Part shown: positions 54,401 through 64,000 of the stretch, in pieces
How positions within the stretch are numbered: the first letter of the stretch is position 1
How the letters are laid out: every line of letters begins with the position of its first letter
Source of the DNA: Diadema setosum
Taxonomy: Eukaryota > Echinodermata > Echinoidea > Diadematoida > Diadematidae
Assembly (NCBI RefSeq): GCF_964275005.1
Contig: NC_092706.1
Span: 6,548,064-6,612,063 of the forward strand
Length of the DNA stretch: 64,000 nucleotides
Direction: 5' to 3'
Translations under genes and position numbers: made by a program
Notes under the pieces: generated by a model
The model's database searches: none
The model's input: the letters and a program-made list of their open reading frames with translations, nothing else
Told to the model about the DNA's origin: nothing

Positions 54401-56038
54401 TCACAATGTTGTACATGATGAAGTGTACGATGGGACGTACAGTACTCGATTAATCTTCATTTATACGACCAATATTACCACTCAAGGCTGTTTGAAAACC
54501 AAACACTGAAACAACAAGCTCAGGATGTAAGCACTATACATTAGCCACTCTATAAAAGGAAGACTTTCCCATTTTCTTCTTCGGTTATCAGTCACGTGAT
54601 AACATGAGCTGTTGCATTTTTAAAGGAAGAATAATACCCATTTACTCTTTCAAGTTGTTTGGGCAATTTTGAAGAAAACCTGCGTGTAGTTGACGCTGTG
54701 TTCAACATGTTTTCCGACTTAAAATGACTCCTCAATATCAACTAAAGACAAACTGATTCAAAGCCCTTCTTCGACTTTTGCCATCGACCTTGACTGTGTT
54801 ATACGACATGTGAAAAAAAAAAACCCTGCGAAAACGTCAGCTGTCTATGACAAATGCTATGTAATCTAAAAGTTTAAGAATGATGAAAAAAGATACATGT
54901 ATCCCAGCACTTTTAATCAACTATAGGGAAAATCCACTGGATTTAATCATCTCTTTAGTGTAAACTGAGAAATGGTACTGTATTCCTCAAAGTTCTCTTC
55001 TAATACAATATTTTGAAGCATATACACCGTGGCAAAATACATAACAAAACCAAAAAAAGAAAAAGAAAAACGAAAACAAATGAGGAGATAATTGTCGTCC
55101 ACAGCAATAAAACAAAATTTGAAAATGCATTTAAGACTGCTGTAAAATTCTCACGGGGGACGTTTTAGAAATGACACGATTTCATGTGACACAGAAAAAG
55201 AAATTATGATTGATAGAAAAAAAAATAAACAGCTTGTATGGGGGATAATTCTCCTCAAATGCGACGTGACAGGAATGAAATCGTGTTGTTATTCATGAGT
55301 TCATGAAACGTGTTTCGAATGCTTCATTCATTGGGGAAATTCGAAAAGACGTAAAGTAGCAGTTACATCCTGCAGTACCAGGATAATCAGGAGAAGAAAA
55401 TGTTATAGGTGATGAAAATGGATATACTGGATAAAAGGAAACATTAGGCACCATTGCGGATTTAATCCCTGAACATGCTGAAGAACACCGGGTGCATGGG
55501 ACTCTCCGCTTGCCCGAGGACATATTTTCGAACAGCGCGTAGACGAAAAGTGCAATCGATTGGACGTCTAATTTGAATGACTTTAGGGTTTGAGTAGTGA
55601 GTTAAGGACGTGTGGCGAACAATGGAAGGTGTAAGGAGAAGGGAAGAAAAAGAGAAGGAGAAATTGACGAGACGTTAGCGATGGCACGAAGTGTCTTGAA
55701 GACCCTATACTCTTTTAACATAGAACAGCGCGGAAACAAAATTTCGCTATTTACTCCGTGCAGATGTGCTTCTCTCCGTTCTCTGTAGAATGGAATAGAC
55801 GATCGTAGTGGGTAGAATAGTTCTTGCATTTTGTTTTTCATTTTTGTCCTGCCTCAGACATTCACGCTGCAGTTCACTTTCATGTAAAATCAAATGGAGT
55901 ATAGAGATGACAACGTCTGGGTGTACATCTGGGTGTACACATGATATGCACACCTCGGGTAGACGTTGAGTTTAAGTACAGTAATATAATGTATATACAT
56001 GTAACACACATATATTATAATGATATATATACATTATA

Positions 56039-56040
<2 letters not shown>

Positions 56041-56088
<48 letters not shown>
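56041..56088. repeat. (TG)n microsatellite
   Basis: About 48 bases of TG with one TTTG interruption, next to a palindromic AT/TA-rich segment. Confidence 0.95.
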
Positions 56089-56332
56089 CCTTTGAACGCA
56101 TTTCAAACAAACATTATGACTCGCTCTGATGGAAATCTAAAAAGGATATATATTATGTATAAATGAACATGCACATTATGTATAATGTGTAAACATATAC
56201 ATAATATACACACATAAACGTTATATCCGCTTTTGACATTTCATGCAGCAATGATACCAGTGATCACAATTAACACTAGATCGAACAATTATCTTTGTAA
56301 CAGCAGATCATATTTCCTCCATTCTCCCTCCT

Positions 56333-56350
56333 CCCCCCCCCCCCCCCCCC
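56333..56350. repeat. 18-base poly-C run
   Basis: The longest C/G homopolymer in the window. Confidence 0.95.
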
Positions 56351-58501
56351 TCCTCCGACCGATGCAGTTTCTTCCTTGCGCCATTTCCTGGGGGCCAAAT
56401 TGGTATCGATGACACAATTTTTCTACAGGCTACGATCGAACGTTTCTGTACACTCAGGTATTTTTTTTTTTCCTTTTTCGAGGACCTGAGATGCCGTTTC
56501 CACTTCATGTAATCATATGAGGCTTCCCTGGGAGCAAACGAACCTACAGCACAACTTGCTAATGAGAATAGAGATTTGCTCGTGTCCAAAAATGCAAAAT
56601 GTCATTTTTTTTTTTTTTTTTGTGTCGCTTGCTTCGTCAAAAGGTGTATGCATGCACACAGGAAACAGGATATCTGGATTTATGTACGAGATACCTGATG
56701 CGTCTAACGTGACTTCTGATTTGGCCAAACGTACAAAGTCGTGTGGTTCAGGTGGTGACAGCGTGTGTTTATTTTTGCTTTCCATTTCTTTTCTTGTATA
56801 TGTTCAGGTTGATTGCTTTATTTTACGAAGCATCGTACGTACAAATATGCAACAAACGAGAACAAATTATTCGAGCATTTGTCTGTGCCATGAGTTACTA
56901 TACAGTTATGGTGTCATCAAATTATCCTGCGCACTGGTGCTTGCACAGCACAATGGACGTCCAATGTGTCTTTCATTAATATGAAAGAAAAAACAACCCA
57001 GAGATGTATGATATTGCTGACTTAATCTGTAATCATCTTTTTCTTCTTAGGAAAAACGTTGAAAATAATTATGTCAAACGTACACAAAAAAATAAAGTCC
57101 AAAGCTCCAATAACGTTTATGGCATTTGAACAAAGGGCAGGAAACTACATAAAACATATAACAATGTAAAACATAATTATCATTGACCGTTAGTACACTT
57201 TTTAACCTTTAAAAGTTCCATAATTTATGCCGTATTTTGTGCACACAACAGCAACCTGTGCCTTCGTGGTTCTGCGGTTGTCAATACATTATACTTTCCC
57301 TCTGGCTACACACTTGTCCCAAGACAGATACATGTACGTAATGACCACAACGCAGTTGCCTTCGTGATACTGCATCAACATGCTTACAAACTTACATGGA
57401 TGGATGGATGTGCTCACGTTTCCTATCCAAATCATCTCCCAATATACATTACACTTCGCCCCTCTCTCTATTTCCTTTTCTTTTTATTAGATGGATGTTT
57501 GTTCTCTTCTTCTCTCATGCAGATCTTGCGTAGCATCTTTTGTCTCCCGAACTTGTCACTGAGATCAAACATTTGATGAAAACAAGGATCTCATGTTTCA
57601 CATTCAAACCATCTTGATTTCTTTCGAGGCTGCGAAATAATGACCATTTATGATTATGTTACAGGCTTGTTTCGATCAGTGCGGTTACATGTGATGTACA
57701 TGTGATATGTCTGGGATATCTCGTCATGCATACCAAACCACGCCTACACATGTTCATGATGTTTGCAAATTGCACAACCCAAAACAAGTCATATCAAAAA
57801 TGAAAATGAATGTCCACATCAAAGGCATTAGAATCAGTACTATCTTTATCTGTCAATCTCATCTTTGATATACACAAGCTATGACAGTACTATAACTTTA
57901 ACTCTATAATATTTCATGTTTTATATAAAAAATGATACATATCATATATACCTAAATTGCCTGCACTGTATCTGCTTCAATACATGTTAAAAGCGCTGCT
58001 TATCTACAGTTTGGTGATGTATAATACCTCAGTCTCAAGCAATATCGAAGGTTTGATTATATAGTGCAAAAAGATATAATGACAACGTTTTGCCTGCGTG
58101 AAAACTGGAAAAACAAAATGACTGAACGAGGATCAATTTAGCCTCAAACAGTGTGCACTAATGATCAAAACACTGATGTGCTCCCGCACCATGTTTTTCT
58201 CTGGGCATCCATCTCATCAATCTTCCACTTTCGAAGCCTTTTTTTTTTAAGTCTGCCTCAGTCATGTTTTCCTCAATTTGACTGAAAATCTGTGAGATAC
58301 AATCATGAAAACAATCACATGCCCTTCACTAAACGCTAATTACGCTTTTCTGATGAAACTAAGGAGCTGCAAGCAGCACTCATGAGTCAAATAAACAATG
58401 TGGATGACGCAAGAGGTATAGAGATGTATTATGCATCCGATAAACAATCAGATGTTACGTAAGAGCAAAAGATAAAGACAGATATGAAAATATATGGTAC
58501 T

Positions 58502-58905
58502 AAAAGGGATCGCATAGTTTTGGTTGATACCTAACTTCAGGTTTGAAATTTTTTTTTTCGCGAGATAATGAGGAACCTCTTATGAAATGTTAAAGAGCAT
58601 GCAATTCCAAGAGAAATTCACCATTTATTTGATTAAAACTGACTTTGAAACGGCTGAGATATCCGAAATAGAGCGGTCACAATAAAAGGTGGGACCCACC
58701 TTTAATTACGATAGCTTTGTTTTACTTTGTTTTTAGATGTCTCAGCCATTTCAAAACCGATTTTCATCAGATAAACTATGACTTCCTCAAAGAATGATAT
58801 GCTCTTTACTATTTCATAAGTGGTTTCTTGGTACAGTATATCTTCCCAAAAAAGTTTAAAGCCCAATCCCCCATCTCAATCAATACTACTATACTATCCC
58901 TTTAA
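58502..58905. mobile_element. Palindromic (fold-back) MITE, copy B
   Basis: Left end AAAAGGGATCGCATAGTTTT and right end ACTATACTATCCCTTTAA are inverted relatives. Inner arms around GGCTGAGATATCCG (~58655) and GATGTCTCAGCCATTT (~58737) pair. About 404 bp, the best-preserved of three family members (others at 3195-3575 and 49518-49624). Non-coding. Confidence 0.8.
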
Positions 58906-58927
58906 CAGAAAGACAGAAAGATAGAGT

Positions 58928-58928
<1 letters not shown>

Positions 58929-58967
<39 letters not shown>
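58929..58967. repeat. (GA)n plus poly-G
   Basis: About 15 GA units followed by nine G. Confidence 0.9.
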
Positions 58968-60354
58968 TATGGCTAGAATGTTAGAGGTGAAGAAACAATG
59001 CATGTATGTTAATGAAGAGAAAAACAAGTAACTCCACTTCTATGAGGCTTTATCCCTCCAAGACTAAAGCGGATGAGTTACACAAAGATTCGATAGCGTT
59101 CGAGTCGATGGATGGGAGTGGGAAGGCTGTCCTGACTCGGATGTATTCGAGAACCCAGTAAAGAATTATGTGTACGGCTTTATCACTGATCTATATGTAA
59201 AGTTCACATACAGCCGAAGAATCACGACTAGCGACGAACGCTACCGATGAGCGAACGAATCTGTGTACATAAATTTTCGCCGACGGGCAATTCTATTCTA
59301 GCAGGCCTGCGGTAGTCGAGGTTTTCGAATGTACAGCGAAAGAAGGGCTCTTCAATGTGGTGAATCTTCTCTTCCCACGCTACTTGGTCATAAAAAGGAA
59401 AGTATGTAGAAAGAAAACATCGTTAAGGAGGCATCTTGCTATGAAAAATATGATTATGTGTTTTTATTGACAGTGAAATCCTATTTGATTTCAAGACACC
59501 TGTCGGCTTCCCGCTTTCAAAAATGGGTCACTTAATATTTGTTTTTTGGTGGAACCTTACAAATCACGTGCAATGTTTAAGTGTTAAAAAAGAAACAGAA
59601 ACTTCCCAGTGCAGAACAAATTTATTCGTATTTGTTCATTTACTTTTACTTGGTTATAAACAAGTAACCTATTCAAATCTTTCGTTCGCTTGTTTGACTG
59701 ATTTTATTTTCGCCATCATAATTTCCCACATTGATCAAATCAATTTTCAGTATTAAATATCACAGTAAACGTCAATAAAGGGATACATTATTAGAAGAAA
59801 GAAAATAAACGTGTACATTATCTCCATTAACAAAAGGTATACTCATTGCATTATCAAAGAAGCGAATGTTTAACTGGGAAATTATGCAGAAAAAGGACTG
59901 ACACTGCAAGCCGTTGCGTAAATTTCACATCTTTTTTTTTTTTTTTTTTTTCAACAAATCGCACGGTCCTGCGAAGAGAAAAATCGAAAGTATAAGATCT
60001 GTATCCTGGGTGACAAAATGGCGCCTCTGCCAGGTAGTCATGAAACATAGTTTAGATTCCCCATCTTTTTTTAAAGTTTTTTTTTTTTTTTAAATGATGG
60101 ATTTATTAATTTTCTATTCCTATTGGCAATTAACTTCGCATTAAACGGCTCGACACGCAATAATAGGTGAATAGGTGTGATAACGTGATCTTGAGATCAA
60201 TCCGAAGTCACGCATCACACGCAAACCGTCCTGAATATTAACCTACGATGACGCAAGTTGTTTAAAGTCCGTACTCTATTATCAAGCCTTTTTTCTGTAG
60301 AACTCTTTTTCTATTCTTTTTTTTTTTTAAACGTGCAGATATTTTACACATTGA
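58968..60354. other. Non-coding stretch, no gene seen
   Basis: AT-rich with poly-T tracts near 59932-59952 and 60078-60092. No supported gene. Confidence 0.5.
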
Positions 60355-60752
60355 TAATAATAATAATAATGGCTTATTATCATTCAGGGTAGCCTCTTCA
60401 GTGTTGCCACTGCTCTACCAGAGGGCACTGTCATTATCATTACCCTGGCTTTACCAGGTACCCATCAGGAACGGCGCAGTGTTTTCAAAAGTGTGGGGGC
60501 CCACTTCCGGGTTTCATGAGCTAACAAAGTGATGACACCTTATGTATTCCTTTGTATGGTGCACAAAAAGTGTGGGGGCCCGAGCCCCCACAACCCCCAC
60601 GGCTGCGCCGGCCCTGCCCATTTATACACCTGGGTCGAGAGGGACATGGTGGATAAAAATATCTTGTCTAAGTATATAAGCTCTGGGCGGGAATGGAACT
60701 CGGGTCCTCAGATTGGGAGTTGGAAATCATACCCACTATGCCACGGCGCCCT
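60355..60752 (-). mobile_element. tRNA-derived SINE, interrupted by a MITE
   Basis: On the minus strand the element starts with a tRNA-like head. TGGCATAGTGG (60743-60733) fits the Pol III A box, and GTTCCATTC (60699-60691) is one base from the B-box consensus GTTCGANTC, at normal tRNA spacing. The body ends in an (ATT)n tail at 60370-60355. A CATTGA duplication flanks it (60349-60354 and 60753-60758), supporting a single retrotransposition event. The body is split by a 151 bp insertion at 60466-60616. Mobilised by a LINE partner, by analogy with other SINEs. Confidence 0.75.
60466..60616. mobile_element. hAT-like MITE inserted in the SINE
   Basis: Ends CAGGAACGGCGCAG and CTGCGCCGGCCCTG are inverted repeats (12 of 14 positions). 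CCCAT is repeated directly on both sides (60461-60465, 60617-60621). Removing the element and one CCCAT gives a continuous SINE body. CAGGG-type termini suggest the hAT superfamily, although five bases is shorter than the usual 8 bp hAT duplication. Confidence 0.75.
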
Positions 60753-60758
60753 CATTGA

Positions 60759-62996
60759 CTCTGCTTGACGCATATCAAGGCTTTTGTGTCTTACACATCC
60801 TCAGAATAAAATCTATTTGTCCTTCATATCGTAAAACCATGCCATTTTGGTGTGTACGCCAACACCTCAAAAATAACGAGCTCTTTGCATGTGATGTGTG
60901 ACGTCAATGCTTATTTGATGTTTTTCTCCACAATTCACATAAATATCTCGGGTAAACTCTGTCCTAAATCACACACACCTATGCAGGCTGCGTGTTTAAC
61001 TTAGCAATACGGGTTACTATTTTATTTGGTAATGTCGGTCAGTGATCGTACTCAAAACGAGTTTCCTTCCTAGGTACAAGCCAAGTTTAGACAGGTTTCA
61101 TTCGTGGCAAACCAAGACGCGGTTCCCCTTGGCACAGAGTCAGCATCAGTTTACATTATATTCTTCTAGACGTTAGGTCCAGTCGTCATTACCATAAGTG
61201 GGTATCGGTGACAGGACAATAAGCCACAGGATTCGTGCCCTGGAGTAAAGATCATTCGTCACTCCAAATCCCACGTGACAGAGGCCTTACATATCGAGAT
61301 GAAACCACCCATGTGTTAAAGGCACAATTTACTATTTGCAGATGAAACAAAGACCCAGCATTAGTGCTTCAAAATAGTTCTAGAATGTGAGTCAAGGATA
61401 GAAACAACCAATGTAAAAAGTTGAATCAGTGTGATCAATGTTAAGTATTGTTGAATACACAAAATGTGAACAATAGTTATACTGTACTATTAAAAAGTGT
61501 TTCCAGAGTAAACCGTCTACAGTTACTTTTGGTTTATTGAGAAAAACAGTGACATCTCCTTATATTTTAGGCTTTTTTGCAAAAATTTTATATGGTAGGA
61601 TATTTTGTGAAACAACTGACCTTTTGCACATTTGCATAAAATGTGATATCTTTAACATTTTTGAAATCACTGCTTCAAAAGGTAAACAGGACCTTTACAC
61701 AAAAGAGAAGTATTGCCTGCAAAGAGAACGTTAAATGTCTGTACGTACACTGAGAAAATGATAAAAAGGTTCAAGCCTTAGGAAAATTGTGTTGTAGAAG
61801 AGCATTCATATACAAACGATATTGTCTAACATTGAGCTCATGAACTTCTCTCTTTACCTGAGGGAATATGGTGGGGTGAGGCTGAGATGATGAAAGTTAT
61901 CATCATTTCTGGCGAACGGGGAAAGGCGTTTAGGGTGGGGGAGAAGAGCGTTTAATTTGTGCCGATTGCATCTTTTGGGAAAGAGAACATTGGTGCCTTC
62001 GAGAGAGGAGGAATACGCCAACATTCAGACTCATCTAATGAGAAGGTCTGCACGTTATTGGATGCCACTGAGACCAGAGAGAAGACAAAATGAGGCGTAC
62101 ACTTGTAATTCGAGTCAGATTATGCATTACCTTTCTTCCATATAGCATTCGAAGTCCCATCTCGGTATTTGCTCATTAAAAGGATCAAACAACAACAACA
62201 ACAACAACAACAAAAACCTGAGGGGTAATGTTTCAGGTTGTAATAACAGAGAGAGAGAGTGAGAGAGAGAGAGGGGGAGAAGGAGAGAGTGAGAATAGAC
62301 GGTGTTACAACTTTTTATACCTCGCTTGCAGAAGTAGGGAATATTCCCTTAAAAAAAGCGATAGAGCATTTACAATTACCATACACACTTGGTTACCCTC
62401 CTCTGAAACCGAGTATTACAGTCCCCTAGAAGCGACCTATATCTATCAAGAATATAAAAAACACCCTTCTCCCCAAACATATTGTTTGGAATACCATGTA
62501 AATCTTTAAGCTTCTTAGAACATTACGACGACAACAACGACAACAACATCACAGAATCCATCCTGGGGGAGGCAAAACGACCAGGCGAGGAAAATGCACA
62601 ATGCACTCATTGAATTATCTGCTTTCACAATCTTCTCTGAAAAGAACGATCACATGAAAACAAGATTTGCATCACTTGCATAGCGCCAGTATCCCTTTGA
62701 GTATACTCGCACTCCCACCTAGTTTCATCCGGCAAAATCATTCATGTTGGCACACGACGATTCCAAAATGTTACAGGATATGGCGTGACTTGGTAAAATA
62801 TGGAAGAATTCTCGGTACCAGTCTTCCGTTTGCACAGGTGCCATTGTGGCAGAGTTAAAGAACTACATTGGAATACCCATCACGTATGGCATGGGAAACG
62901 CGTATATCCGGTGTGCAGCGTTCAGGGAATGATGTCATGTCACATGACATACGAAATTTGACAACGAAGAAGTCGGAACTTGAGCATGTTGAAGTG
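60759..62996. other. Non-coding stretch, no gene seen
   Basis: Holds a (CAA)n run at ~62188-62213 and GA repeats at ~62249-62278. A segment starting TTAAAGGCACAATTTACT near 61317 has the look of a repeat end, but no partner end was found. Confidence 0.5.
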
Positions 62997-63261
62997 GTGT
63001 ATATGAAGAGTTTGTTTGCAAAAACCGATAAGTCCATATTTGCCAAATGGAGATATTTGCGATTAAAGGTCAAGAAAAATAAAGAGAATAACAAGAAAAT
63101 ATTTGCTTCTTTTGACCATAACTTCAAAAATATACCTTTATATTTAGTGACCAACATATCATTTAAAAGGTATTATGTTGTACTTTATGACAGAGGCCGT
63201 ACTTCAAAATCTTCAAAAATGGACTTATCGGTTTTTGCTAACAAACTCTTCATATATACAC
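62997..63261. mobile_element. TIR element (265 bp)
   Basis: Left end 62997-63036 (GTGTATATGAAGAGTTTGTT… AAAACCGATAAGTCCA) and right end 63220-63261 are inverted repeats of about 40 bp with a few differences. A related right end lies at window positions 1-60. The interior contains further weak symmetry (AAAGGTCAAGAA / TTCTTTTGACC). The open frame crossing it is not regarded as a gene. Confidence 0.75.
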
Positions 63262-64000
63262 GTCGTATGTCTCTGTTACTTATCTGTTACTATCGCTCAT
63301 GATTTAACTTGTTCTTTGATTGAATTGTACGCTCTCTCTACTCTGCACAGCAGATATCTGTTTTACTTTGTAACTCATTTACTTGTTTTCTTTTATGAAT
63401 TAATCCTTCAATCCTTTTCCTTGACTTTGTTTATCATTTATGTATTTTCTTGCGGTTTTTTGTTTGCTACCTATAAAAACTGATATTGCTTTAACTTCTG
63501 TAGCTCTATCGTTGAGTTGTCTTTGAATTTTTCCTCACTCATTTTTAAAAATCTTTTTTTATTTATTCATCATTTATTTATTCATTTATCTTTTAGAGAT
63601 GTGCAAGTCAAAATGAATACATTTTATGGCTTTATGATCTTTTTCCCCCAAGCTGCAATATACTAGTATCCGTATGTTGGGTCCTCATCACTGCTCAACA
63701 AGAATCCAGTAATTTGAAGGTCAAACATTTACGCAGTGTTTCGAGGGGAGAAGGAAAAAAAAATGAATTGTCGAGTAAGAATGATATAGCCGATGTGAAA
63801 GAGGAAAAGAGAGGGAGAGGAAGTGGAGGATAGATGGACAGATAGATAGAAAAGAGAGAGAGAGAGAAAATGGCGGGTGAGATATATGGATGAAGGGACT
63901 TAATGAGAGTAATGGTTGTACGGCCACGTAATTGTTTTTAAATCTGCGCAAATCATCCTCAGCGGTTTCGGCGAAGCATAAATTAACCTTTTCTACCCGC
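63262..64000. other. Non-coding right edge
   Basis: T-rich and GA-rich sequence. No supported gene or repeat family. Confidence 0.5.

Larger units (their letters stand above)
52923..58501. other. Non-coding stretch, no gene seen
   Basis: AT-rich, with CA, GT and poly-C/poly-G tracts. Short frames lack coding character or overlap simple repeats. Confidence 0.5.

Noticed and set aside
54192..54509. His/Thr-rich and Val/Cys-rich frames
   Set aside because: Translation of the CA microsatellite in several frames.
56517..56984. 155-codon plus-strand frame
   Set aside because: Includes a poly-T-encoded Phe run, has no recognisable domain and lies in AT-rich non-coding DNA; most likely chance.
58350..58380. 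CTGATGAAA as a second hammerhead core
   Set aside because: No following stem plus GAAA at usable spacing.
62868..63302. 144-codon plus-strand frame
   Set aside because: It crosses both ends of the TIR element at 62997-63261; composition is typical of AT-rich non-coding DNA.
1..64000. CRISPR arrays, operons, bacterial promoters, attachment sites or stand-alone tRNA/rRNA genes
   Set aside because: None seen. The repeats are eukaryotic microsatellites and transposons, and the only tRNA-like sequence is the SINE head at ~60690-60752.

Overview
This is a gene-poor stretch of an animal nuclear genome, most likely a marine invertebrate deuterostome and plausibly an echinoderm. The reasons are low overall GC, a single spliced host coding exon with a canonical 3' splice site, very abundant microsatellites and poly-G runs, and a mix of Penelope-like, BEL/Pao, L2/CR1-type LINE, tRNA-SINE and fold-back/MITE repeats. 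The echinoderm placement is inference from repeat style; no diagnostic host gene is recognised. There is no sign of prokaryotic organisation: no operons, RBSs or CRISPR.

Layout. 1-9 kb: non-coding, with simple repeats, one palindromic MITE (3195-3575) and a ~400 bp homopurine tract (5465-5860). 9.19-10.76 kb: the one convincing host coding exon, on the minus strand, encoding about 515 residues of an unrecognised, largely disordered protein. 11.0-11.2 kb: a 101 bp tandem duplication. 11.67-17.42 kb: two Penelope-like element (PLE) copies fused head to head, forming a 2,226 bp near-perfect inverted repeat around a 1.3 kb spacer. Both are truncated at the 5' side at the junction (13897/13898), both carry a hammerhead-ribozyme-like core near the 3' end, and the right copy keeps a long open RT + GIY-YIG-type frame. 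17.4-28.0 kb: microsatellites, a small MITE and otherwise no recognisable gene.

28.01-36.63 kb: a complete BEL/Pao LTR retrotransposon on the minus strand. It has two 1,397 bp LTRs, a 5 bp target-site duplication (CATAG), a polypurine tract and one uninterrupted 1,783-codon Gag-Pol frame. Equal-length LTRs with identical sampled sequence indicate a recent insertion.

36.6-64 kb: intergenic or intronic DNA with a LINE tail (40.4-40.7 kb), dispersed repeats, several terminal-inverted-repeat elements (48565-48902, 50582-52336, 52775-52922, 58502-58905, 62997-63261), and a tRNA-derived SINE with its own target-site duplication that was later split by a small hAT-like MITE carrying a second one (60355-60752). 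One possible small internal host exon lies at 49073-49210 on the minus strand.

Functionally, the window is dominated by selfish elements at several ages and nesting levels. The items most worth a second look are the head-to-head Penelope pair with ribozyme-like cores, the intact BEL element with clustered nuclear-receptor half-sites in its LTRs and an altered protease motif, and the unclassified 1.75 kb TIR element with clustered CGGCAGAT subterminal motifs.
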